A DNA stretch of 45,282 bases from Ectocarpus siliculosus (Eukaryota; Sar; Phaeophyceae; Ectocarpales; Ectocarpaceae). Position 1 is the first letter of the stretch; the number at the start of each line of letters is the position of its first letter. The notes under the pieces were generated by a model. The model had not been told where the DNA came from. It did not search any database and was given only the letters and a program-made list of their open reading frames with translations. A program made the position numbers and the translations under genes. This document shows positions 33,101 through 37,257 of the stretch, in pieces. The DNA lies in NCBI GenBank assembly GCA_000310025.1, contig FN648498.1:327768-373049 (forward strand), read 5' to 3'.

Positions 33101-35634
33101 TAGACGGCGGTGAAAACACGCGTACCTCGATGAGCAGGAGCTCCTGCGGGTCGACGTTCCCTATTTGGGCCTGGAAGTGCCACTTCGGGTTGTTGGTTCT
33201 CCTAAGCGCCTTGCACTGCTTGGCCTTACCCCCGCACCTCACCACCACCAGGGGGTCGCAGAGCCCCTTGGACTTGGACCCGGGGGGCCGGAGGTTGCGC
33301 GCGGCTTCCACCAGCACCGCCACCACGTTCGGCGCCTGGATCAAGTTGAGGGTGTGGTGTGTTGCGGCTTGGATGCTGGCTGCTGTGCGACCGTGCGTCC
33401 GCACGTTTGTGTGTGTGTATGCAAACTACGGCAAGAGAGGAGATAGCTGGTTTTGTACTTGGCTCAGGATTGAAGATGCGAAAGCAACGACATGGGAGAT
33501 TTAAGACGGTTGCTTTGGCTGGGCACACATGTGAAGAGGGAAAAATAGTTGTGGTATTGTCTTGTGTGCGGGTGCGTGGTTTCCGGGCATGCTAGAATTT
33601 CCAACCACGTGTTTACGATGAAAAGGGGTACACGCCAGCGTGCCTGACTGTTGTTTGCCACAATATGGAATTCAAGGGGGATAGGCAAGAGGCTTGCGTA
33701 CTGAAAGGGTCTCGGGGAGCGCTCCCATGTCTGTCGCCAAATTGAGAACGCGCGAGCGATAGGTTTTGGGTTGCTGTGCTCACCTTGGCGCTAAAATCGT
33801 CGTTGTCATCGCCATCGTCGTCGTCCACATCGATCCTCTCCATGTCGTCTAAGCTGCTACTACCCACGAAGTACGTGACCTGTGCGGCGATACGGTCGGT
33901 CGGGTATCGAGTGGACGTTTCTTCCGTTAGTGGTCGTCGTGGAGGCAAACATCTATCCATCACCCGCGTAGTCCTCGCTTTCATCAACTGCCGATCACCC
34001 CCACGTCCTCCGGACTGCTCGCGCGACACTCGACGCACCTTGACGTGGACTTTGCCCTGAGGAACATGCCCGGCCTTCATCCCGGGCCCCTTCCGAACGG
34101 GGAACCACTCCTGCGTCGAGATTCCGGGTGCCTGTAGGGCCGTGGCCGTGTCTACGATAACCATGCCGAGCACTCGGTCGCTGTGGCTCCCCACCGGATC
34201 GTGGTGCTTCACCATCAAAACGAGGTGCTCCATCTGGGAAGAAGAAAGAATAACGTTTCTCGTTGTTTGGTGGTCTATGGGCGGAGAAGAGGCTGGTTTT
34301 GTTGCACGAACATGGGTTGAAAGGTAACCGGAGAGAGGACTGCTTGTGTCGGTAGTGACCATGCCGGGAATTCAATTTGTTTGGCCTCTAGTGTCGTGAC
34401 TGGCCGCGCCCTTCGGGTACGGCAGACAATGGCTGCACGTCGGTTGATTAACATTGAAGTTGTGTTGAGTTATCAAACGCGAGATTCTATGTATTGTTGT
34501 AAGTCCATGCACCAACAGCCGTCGGTGCAACAAGAAGTAACAGCACAACCTGGGTTTCAGTCCACGCTTTTTTGACCGCGTCGTCATCGACCCACATATA
34601 CTTGTAACCCTTCCCTGCGAACCTCTGCTGCCACTCTAGTCTCTCAGGTTTGCGAGGCGTTTCTACACTCGATAGTTGCGCTCTAGACGGGTCAACAAGC
34701 GCTTGACCACCCATCAACACTACGAAGTTTAGCACGTGGATGTACCAGAACACCCAAAGAAGATGAGAGGCCTCTCCCATTGTCTGTCTATGTATCTGCC
34801 TGCCCTCTTTCTCTGGACTAACGTAGACTTTGTCTTTCAAGTTATCCCTATCTGTTTCTGTCTCTCACGTTACATAGGCTGGTCTCGCTGAAGACCATAA
34901 TCTCCTCATCCCACGCGGGGTTTACCGTGCCGGTTTCGACGGCCGTCCTTCGCTTTTCGTCTCCAACCTCGACCGAGACGTACGGGTTGGCTGCCCCCCC
35001 TGCTCGCAGCGCGGGAAGAACCAATGATCTCATGGCCGCAAGCGTTGGGTACAATGCCAAGATACGTTGGAAGACGTGGCCAACTTTTACGTAGCTTGCT
35101 TACACGCATTTATTGACATGTGTGTTGTTCAGGTTGTGCCCAGACCTGGTGTACAAGTACGTAGAATGTTGTCGGTGACGTACGGGTCGGTAATGGCAGC
35201 TATCGCCTCCTCCTTACAGTCTACTTCGAAGTACAAAGCTAGACTGCAACCATAGAGGCCCAACAAAAAGCACTAGTGCTGTGAGCGCTGATTTGAAGTG
35301 AAGAACAAAAAAAATAAAAATATAAAATAAAAAATAAAAGCGTCGGATGTTACGCGTTGAGTATGAACCAACACTGCTCTTGGACTATATGAGAATATAA
35401 GCATGAACAATATGAGAACCGCAGTCTACAGTAGACACTTTGCATGCAGTGCACACCGTCTTGCATTTCAATGTTGACAACGGGCTTCCATGTTGACAAC
35501 GCGCTTTCGCAGTCGCAGACTTCGCAGGTTCAGTGGTACAGTACGCAAGTTGGATGCTAACCTTGAACTGCCAGAAGATCCTGGGCCTCGAGAACCATAA
35601 CCTCTAGCCGGTCGCGACCCTGTGACAACGCCAT
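5100..35634 (-). CDS. Ferlin family protein, multi-C2, tail-anchored (about 44 exons)
   Basis: Ferlins are large Ca2+- and phospholipid-binding proteins that drive vesicle fusion and membrane repair (dysferlin, otoferlin, Fer-1). They are anchored by a C-terminal membrane helix with the C2 domains in the cytosol. Exons 1-39 (35634 down to 9514) sum to exactly 2,032 codons in one frame; the remainder adds about 255. Order seen: C2A (residues 9-125), an extra C2 (221-370), C2B (445-545), FerI (546-594), C2C (620-735), a C2-like segment (818-885), FerB (888-985), C2D (1023-1150), C2E (1170-1290), a low-complexity linker (1290-1645), C2F (1765-1880), C2G (1930 to about 2150) and a transmembrane helix in the last 28 residues. 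C2F keeps the Asp pattern PKDMNGLADPY...YDYDRFGADE expected of a Ca2+ site. I find no FerA or DysF module. Introns are mostly phase 0. Start: the ATG at 35634 directly precedes C2A, as in other ferlins. Confidence 0.93.
5897..6078 (-). CDS. Ferlin exon 43: post-C2G and juxtamembrane
   Basis: The first two bases complete Gly, then KVLISLELLPKE and GRNDPNQNPYLPPPAGR, ending GPKAFYK. This is the conserved ferlin pattern of a final C2 strand, an RxxPNxNPxLPPP motif and a basic/aromatic segment before the membrane helix. Confidence 0.9.
6090..6184 (+). repeat. 51-bp tandem duplication
   Basis: TTGAGCAAGTGACAGCAGAA at 6090 recurs with few changes at 6141, and similarity continues to GGTC in both copies. 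It lies just upstream (in the ferlin sense) of the exon 43 acceptor. Confidence 0.7.
6894..6984 (-). CDS. Ferlin exon 42: end of C2G
   Basis: Encodes EWFGVGKAPADAQWLELTRR, then DPEAGTVERM plus one base of Gly. It aligns with the PEWF...W..L...G segment of animal ferlins. The donor GTAAGT is consensus. Confidence 0.85.
7661..8050 (-). CDS. Ferlin exon 41: acidic low-complexity insert (5' border uncertain)
   Basis: This frame reads a run of Asp, Ser and Glu (DDDSEDNDDDDDDGGGDSSS, later DEENQPLLGSAG) and ends at CCCAG|GTAGTT in phase 0, compatible with the next exon. The 3' border is convincing. The acceptor is not: phase-0 AG sites have no pyrimidine tract, and a second frame is open in the same DNA (7711-8235). 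I used the AG at 8052-8051 as a placeholder. Position in the protein: inside C2G, where animal ferlins have a short loop. Confidence 0.45.
8957..9034 (+). repeat. (CT)n microsatellite
   Basis: A nearly pure CT run in a ferlin intron; on the ferlin sense strand it reads as (GA)n. Confidence 0.95.
9157..9207 (-). CDS. Ferlin exon 40
   Basis: Encodes EARKQKAHEDAMALVSG, continuing the basic helix after the C2G strand. The acceptor is GTCAAG. Two donors are possible: GGG|GTGCCC (used here, phase 0) or CCG|GTGCGT ending at 9144 in phase 1. The second has the better consensus. Confidence 0.6.
9514..9591 (-). CDS. Ferlin exon 39: C2G
   Basis: Encodes MWDRDVLSANDIIAETSIDL, then YRWFLK. The WDRDVLSAND loop supplies Asp residues typical of a Ca2+-binding C2 loop 3. 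Confidence 0.9.
9887..10194. repeat. Long imperfect inverted repeat (hairpin) in a ferlin intron
   Basis: The left arm, about 9887-10032, is the reverse complement of the right arm, about 10050-10194, leaving a loop of about 18 bases. Over the best 125 bases I count roughly 85% identity. Weaker pairing may extend to about 9832 and 10240. Each arm, read toward its own outer end, encodes a variant of AADLVPDA(V/G)VFIEDPVF, so the element looks like an inverted duplication of a gene fragment rather than a simple transposon. Confidence 0.85.
10417..10494 (-). CDS. Ferlin exon 38: C2G
   Basis: Encodes GSWNYRLKFDVDLPLKSPEH, then GRMVLQ. It corresponds to the conserved G.FNWR..F...LP segment of the last C2 domain. 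Confidence 0.9.
11265..11417 (-). CDS. Ferlin exon 37: C2G start
   Basis: Encodes VEVRVVVWRSEDVVACNDFS, GLRDLYCRMWMETDSKKKRD and TDTHWRCKNGK. This is the first half of C2G with the W.TxD-like loop 1 (EDVVACND) and the T.THWR strand seen in ferlins. Confidence 0.92.
11938..12021 (-). CDS. Ferlin exon 36: C2F-C2G linker
   Basis: Encodes VMMWLDILTLPQARRYPPVT, then MEPPSPLK, the ferlin G.(L)MW.D(I/L)......P..I.P motif preceding the last C2. Confidence 0.9.
12232..12308 (+). repeat. (CT)n microsatellite
   Basis: A pure CT run in the intron between ferlin exons 35 and 36. Confidence 0.95.
12676..12879 (-). CDS. Ferlin exon 35: C2F second half
   Basis: Starts LYDYDRFGADELIGETVIDL and continues EDRWFSRGWHDL to TSANPQGQ (68 residues). 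DYDRFGADE is the Ca2+-binding loop 3 and IGET.IDLEDR is the most conserved ferlin signature. Confidence 0.95.
13432..13560 (-). CDS. Ferlin exon 34: C2F middle
   Basis: Encodes VGKLRFDDSKDKSNIQMATL, then NPEFFRVFEFEVTMPGESQL and KLK. It contains the NPxF....F C2 core motif. Confidence 0.92.
13944..14129 (-). CDS. Ferlin exon 33: C2F first half
   Basis: 62 residues. VGLLKGLVAVSES corresponds to the FKG.F.IY segment before C2F. SYACRLYVVKGLHLQPKD and MNGLADPYLRCK form strand 1 and Ca2+ loop 1. Confidence 0.94.
14697..14835 (-). CDS. Ferlin exon 32: pre-C2F segment
   Basis: The first base completes Trp. It then encodes WLKRDGGGNEIENFLKNAPF, ENYPLFLGAEKLKGGVRLFR and QTSRRK. It resembles the segment between the acidic linker and C2F of other ferlins. 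Confidence 0.85.
14935..15044 (-). CDS. Ferlin exon 31: pre-C2F segment
   Basis: Encodes ALGAIDAEEEDRWTLEELNI, DFPNEWASNEFLEGRN and part of Trp (phase 2). Confidence 0.85.
15077..15113 (+). repeat. (TTG)n microsatellite
   Basis: Twelve or so GTT units just upstream (in the ferlin sense) of exon 31. Confidence 0.95.
16121..16459 (-). CDS. Ferlin exon 30: low-complexity linker, second part
   Basis: 113 residues. A Ser/Pro/Ala-rich stretch with a poly-Gly run (YRSGGGGGGGVTGW) ends in WYEQLIKGGGK. The last part resembles the DWW.K(F/Y) helix after the acidic linker of animal ferlins. The donor AAA|GTGAGA is clear. The acceptor at 16460 is the only in-phase AG I found with an open frame, so the 5' edge is moderately certain. 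Confidence 0.7.
16786..17514 (-). CDS. Ferlin exon 29: large low-complexity linker exon
   Basis: At 243 residues this is by far the longest exon and it shows no domain. It runs from a basic part (SPRRTRKRPARARG) through an acidic patch (SEEVEEEEEGRDDE) and an Ala-rich part (AAADAADATAAAEARS) to a Gly run, ending RREMARRRVSGDE. Both borders are in phase 0. Probably a disordered spacer between C2E and C2F. Confidence 0.75.
17818..17925 (-). CDS. Ferlin exon 28: C2E end
   Basis: Encodes VLDKRMSGLNNPVVGTCSVA, then VATKMPWNDAGYSPPQ. VLDKR...N.PVVGTC is the last strand pair of C2E. Confidence 0.92.
18427..18600 (-). CDS. Ferlin exon 27: C2E middle
   Basis: 58 residues, AVAQPYVQFEMTSGGERVSF through RTVLLPEDPLFAPQLCIR. 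The P.L.VEC.G...V-type strand of animal C2E is seen as PYVQFEMTSGGE. Loop Asp residues are absent, so Ca2+ binding here is unlikely. Confidence 0.92.
19144..19269 (-). CDS. Ferlin exon 26: C2E start
   Basis: Encodes LMPKRTVHDKFPKAPDITPT, FRTAYLEVVTVGVRDLKPFG and FQ. It matches the P...RTAIE.L.WG(L/V)R(N/D)(M/L)K signature. Confidence 0.93.
19520..19573 (-). CDS. Ferlin exon 25: end of C2D
   Basis: 18 residues, LRDTNGQPGVGEALISLQ, the G..GE.L.SFELI-type final strand of C2D. Confidence 0.88.
19982..20101 (-). CDS. Ferlin exon 24: C2D
   Basis: Encodes VWDKDVLGSNTHVAGCRFPM, then SVATFSSGSSAHVPTPQWYQ. VWDKD...N is C2 loop 3, and PQWYQ corresponds to the W(F/Y).L strand. Confidence 0.9.
20611..20742 (-). 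CDS. Ferlin exon 23: C2D
   Basis: Encodes VRFMGRKQKTKHEGSTADPC, FYQTVEFHEMLPGDLRFAPE and IRVE, the T....T.(N/D)P.(W/F).Q...F core of C2D. Confidence 0.92.
21060..21272 (-). CDS. Ferlin exon 22: C2D start
   Basis: The first 40 residues are Ala/Thr-rich linker (QPATGTASLTAAVTAEEDDG...). Then KKPYCLRVHVFQCRDLPSSE and ASGLLDPYIK form strand 1 and loop 1 of C2D. The acceptor CTGCAG is at 21273-21274, in phase 0. Confidence 0.88.
21647..21794 (-). CDS. Ferlin exon 21: FerB end
   Basis: The first base completes Trp. Then QELVADRTRQGLWAVGSDNF, PGSLLIRLGLGRDAVARHNP and WEEMLMLSQ. It is preceded by a C-rich tract and ATCAG. A shorter in-frame form starting at a later AG is possible. Confidence 0.82.
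22358..22446 (-). CDS. Ferlin exon 20: FerB
   Basis: Encodes VRDMPESRVSYARIPAVEVM, SKRFRGDPH and part of Trp. RVSYARIPA is the hallmark of the ferlin FerB domain (known as VAY.R(V/I)PA). Confidence 0.92.
23080..23139 (-). CDS. Ferlin exon 19: FerB start
   Basis: 20 residues, LHMLELPADPAQIPDIFVYL. IPDIFVYL matches the LPDI.IW.L start of FerB. Confidence 0.88.
24005..24109 (-). CDS. Ferlin exon 18: C2-like segment
   Basis: Encodes GASKMRVVVTLGQAKLEFRA, then RSNRKGIVEWNEGDE. EWNE resembles the W.E motif of C2 domains. It directly precedes FerB, so the helical FerA module found here in animal ferlins seems to be missing. Confidence 0.87.
24652..24769 (-). CDS. Ferlin exon 17: C2-like segment
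   Basis: The first base completes Ser. Then AMDFELPPETIMPETAKYTL, RALVLQGSDI and PVFKFPNAQ. KYTLRALVLQGSDIP matches the KY.L.A..Y.A..L strand of dysferlin. The acceptor AAAG has a weak pyrimidine tract. Confidence 0.83.
25179..25244 (-). CDS. Ferlin exon 16
   Basis: Completes Arg from exon 15 (YRGR), then LLVAMRVEPRPPSKLGNRGK and R plus two bases. It corresponds to the YRGRLLLSL strand after C2C. Confidence 0.82.
25581..25730 (-). CDS. Ferlin exon 15: post-C2C motif
   Basis: Encodes RGLFGRRVKQYPGPPPQWIN, LYGAPAGKSKGREAEIMNRY and PSRGSAYRG. W(I)NLYG(A/S)P...AYRGR is a ferlin-specific conserved block. Confidence 0.92.
25957..26120 (-). CDS. Ferlin exon 14: C2C end
   Basis: Encodes ELWLPVMVPTHSTSIDLSMW, HKEMTGREIIAHAYFDFNAI, AATPPAKNAG and EGEK. 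It aligns with the LP.M.PS....I...D.D....D.(I/V)A segment of C2C, but loop acidic residues are replaced. Confidence 0.88.
26807..26890 (-). CDS. Ferlin exon 13: C2C
   Basis: 28 residues, VDFAGNPPLRSTAVKAKGRD, then GLSPGWAQ. VDFAG matches the VSFAG strand of C2C and PGWAQ the NP.WNQ motif. Confidence 0.87.
27328..27501 (-). CDS. Ferlin exon 12: C2C start
   Basis: 58 residues. EELAKEAETGGGGRGGLVLM is linker. GPALIPQELRFLVVYVFSAQ and GLPGFSSVGIPSVNALVQ form the first strands of C2C, with no loop-1 Asp residues. Confidence 0.88.
28176..28322 (-). CDS. Ferlin exon 11: FerI domain
   Basis: 49 residues. GHEVYRVWVALRDAESGEGS, SVQGFLKLSVTVLGPGD and a helical end. W..L.D.....S..GF(L/M)K.S..VLGPGD is the FerI (PF08151) signature that follows C2B in all ferlins. 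Confidence 0.94.
28899..29013 (-). CDS. Ferlin exon 10: C2B end
   Basis: The first base completes Arg, then DQLMQATVNLRVLDANTFLR, DSLIGSYQFDLLGIYVEK. V.DANTFLRDSLIGSYQFD is loop 3 and the final strand of C2B. Confidence 0.94.
29234..29403 (-). CDS. Ferlin exon 9: C2B
   Basis: Encodes IHVIEVSDLKGKDSSGTSDP, IVHASCLGTTKHTRVRKGVN, SAVFDEVLYFNLPNLS. T..(R)..(G).N..FDE.L.FN is the ferlin C2B core. Confidence 0.95.
30172..30318 (-). CDS. Ferlin exon 8: charged linker and C2B first strand
   Basis: Encodes TAKASARGAEDEVDEFEEEE, RARETQALAARAEFEDRLAA, VRPGDYQLQ. It is a predicted charged helix ending in the GDYQ(L/V)Q entry to C2B. Confidence 0.88.
31090..31182 (-). CDS. Ferlin exon 7: charged linker
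   Basis: 31 residues, KRERERKALESMVGEFEYED, then DNDEEDHKRSE. In phase 0 at both ends; acceptor GTCGCAG, donor GAG|GTACTT. There is no domain, so support is the open frame, the splice sites and the linker position. Confidence 0.7.
31547..31738 (+). repeat. (CCCT)n repeat containing a 100-N assembly gap
   Basis: CCCT units occupy both sides of an N run at 31587-31686. The round 100-N length suggests a gap of unknown size. It lies in the intron between ferlin exons 6 and 7. Confidence 0.95.
31833..31962 (-). CDS. Ferlin exon 6: after the extra C2
   Basis: The first base completes Gly, then WGFDAVGRGEVVVNARWHFD, KHYTRRQSTI, LPSASTFMGG, VAK. GEVVVNARW is the G.(V/I).(V/L)...W final strand of a C2 domain. 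Confidence 0.85.
32672..32787 (-). CDS. Ferlin exon 5: extra C2 end
   Basis: Encodes VMHSGTMSNKLIGQARLTMV, EIAQAGESLTRWLPLLDD plus two bases of Gly. LIGQARL.(M)......W.PL is C2 strands 7-8. Confidence 0.87.
33126..33335 (-). CDS. Ferlin exon 4: extra C2 start
   Basis: 70 residues. APNVVAVLVEAARNLRPPGS, KSKGLCDPLVVVRCGGKAKQ, CKALRRTNNPKWHFQAQIGN, VDPQELLLIE. CDP.VVV..G and NNPKW.F are clear C2 motifs. This domain lies before C2B/FerI and has no counterpart at this place in dysferlin. Confidence 0.9.
33784..34233 (-). CDS. Ferlin exon 3: C2A end and linker
   Basis: 150 residues. MEHLVLMVKHHDPVGSHSDR and VLGMVIVDTATALQ complete C2A, and GKVHVKVRRV is its last strand. The remainder is a basic then acidic linker ending RIDVDDDDGDDNDDFSAK. 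Confidence 0.88.
34869..34999 (-). CDS. Ferlin exon 2: C2A
   Basis: The first two bases complete Gly, then GAANPYVSVEVGDEKRRTAV, ETGTVNPAWDEEIMVFSETS, LCN. NPAWDE is the canonical C2 motif. The GTGAGA donor at 34868 was chosen over GTAACG because it joins in phase to exon 3. Confidence 0.9.
35273..35339 (+). repeat. SINE 3'-end copy with A-rich tail
   Basis: GTGCTGTGAGCGCTGATTTG followed by AAGTGAAGAAC and an A/T-rich tail. It shares about 25 bases almost exactly with the 3' end of the SINE at 39660-39968. It sits in ferlin intron 1, antisense to the gene. Confidence 0.7.
35562..35634 (-). CDS. Ferlin exon 1: initiator Met and C2A strand 1
   Basis: Encodes MALSQGRDRLEVMVLEAQDL, LAVQ plus one base. 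This ATG places C2A at the extreme N-terminus as in other ferlins. An overlapping frame with ATG at 35680 gives no C2 sequence and cannot join exon 2. Confidence 0.85.
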
Positions 35635-37103
35635 AGCTGCTGGATTCCTGATACGGCTGCTGGGCGTCGTACATGGCCACGGCACGAGGTTAGGGTTCGG
35701 GCCACGTACAGATGAAGACAGAGAGGGGCCGGAGAGGAGGTTCTTTGGTTGCTATGGCTTGCTAAGGTAGTGCCGTCTTGCGAGACCACATCTGTCGGTC
35801 GTCGGCAAACCCGCGCCGATGCACACAGACAGCACACCATAGACTTGACCACAAACTGCGTATTCGAAGGCGGGTGTAGCGACCCACGGGAAGGCGGAAA
35901 ATTTTTTAATTTTTATCTTCAGCAGTAGTTCGAGATTGACAGCAACCATATTCACCGACACGCGCGTAAGGCGCATGTAGATTATTTGTCCATCGCCGTA
36001 ACCAGCGGAAGGCAGATACATCGAGTCTGATCAGAGTTACTGCTTTACAGGCTGATTTTTTTTTATCTTGTCCTCTTCACCTCTCCTTGGAGATTCGTAT
36101 GTTGGCCCGATAATGCTGTGGTATGGTTTTCGCGCAGCTGTGAGAGCTCGCCCATACCCCAGTACGCGCAGGGAGCGCAGGGGAGCCCTCGTGTGAGCCC
36201 TCGCGTTTGTGCTGATGGCAACATGTCTCACCGCGACAAGATCTACGGTTTGGATCCAAAAACAATATCTACTTGTTCCTTAATACTCCGCGATCTTTTT
36301 GAAACCGGCATCAGCCGTGGAAAACCCTGCCGGCGTTAGCGTGCGCAAAAGGCTTCACACGTTAAAACTCGCCGCCAAACATGTGACACACACCCATACG
36401 ATCGTGTCTAAAGCGGAACTGCGTGGAGGAGTATGGGAGAGGATAATTGCCTGTGGGAATATAGTTGTGTGGTGTTTTGGGGATGTTGGCGGTAGAGTCT
36501 ACCGGTATGCATAGGTATTCGTCGAGAACTGCGTGACCTGCACCAAAATGAAAAAATCCGTTTCAATTTTTGTTCCGGGTGTAATATGGAAAAAGGGAAT
36601 CATTTTCTGGGGTACGATCTGCACTGGTTTGCTCTTCCTCTTGCTCTGGCTCTCTGGCTGCGTCTGCAAGCAAAGGGAGCCAGTAGGCGCGTCATCAAGG
36701 TGTGCTAGGCTCAGCAGAGGCCCCATCCCATGCAGATTGTGATCAGTCTTTTCAAGATGGACGACGACACTGCCGGCGGGCAAGAACCACACCCAGAGAG
36801 AGCCGGTCATGTTTTTTTTTTTGAAAAAGTACGAGCGAGAGAGCCACAATGGGTGACATCACTTCCACTTGATTTCCTGCCCCACTTCCCCAGCCAACAA
36901 CCCTTCGCTTATTACCGAAACCACGTTGACGACGACGACCCACGTCTAGTCTCCCTTCCGTCGCCAACAGCAGCCAGAAAATACCCCTTCTGGATCCCTC
37001 TAGCGCGCTTTCTCTGCTCTTCGGGAGAGCCTGGTGCGGTACGTGAACTGCTGCTGCTGTCCGCGAGAGAACCCGTTCCTATCCCATTCCTATTCGTACA
37101 AGC
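35635..37103. other. Divergent intergenic region (ferlin / MOCS2B)
   Basis: 1.47 kb between two start codons facing outward, so it should contain both promoters and 5' UTRs. I see no TATA box at a convincing position and no conserved coding sequence. A MoaD/MOCS2A frame, which overlaps MOCS2B in animals, is not present. Confidence 0.65.
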
Positions 37104-37257
37104 ATGACTACCGGCACCGCGGAAGCAGGGAGGCAGGAAGACCACGTCTCGGTAACACACTCCTGCCTCCAGCTGGGCGAGATCGTGGAGGCCGTGGCCG
37201 ACACCCGCGCCGGAGCCATCTCCACCTTCTCGGGGACAACCAGGGACAACCACTACG
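37104..37257 (+). CDS. MOCS2B: MOCS2B exon 1
   Basis: Begins ATG ([20 protein letters not shown]), about the usual distance before the first conserved strand. It ends [14 protein letters not shown] plus one base; donor GTGAGA. Confidence 0.9.

Noticed and set aside
34551-34680. Minus-strand open stretch containing GYKYMWVDDDAVKKAWTETQ, as a possible exon between ferlin exons 2 and 3.
   Set aside because: Exons 2 and 3 join in phase without it and together give an uninterrupted C2A; inserting it would break the domain.
35604-35852. 82-residue minus-strand frame upstream of ferlin exon 1 as an alternative N-terminus.
   Set aside because: It is in a different frame from the C2A start and stops inside exon 1.
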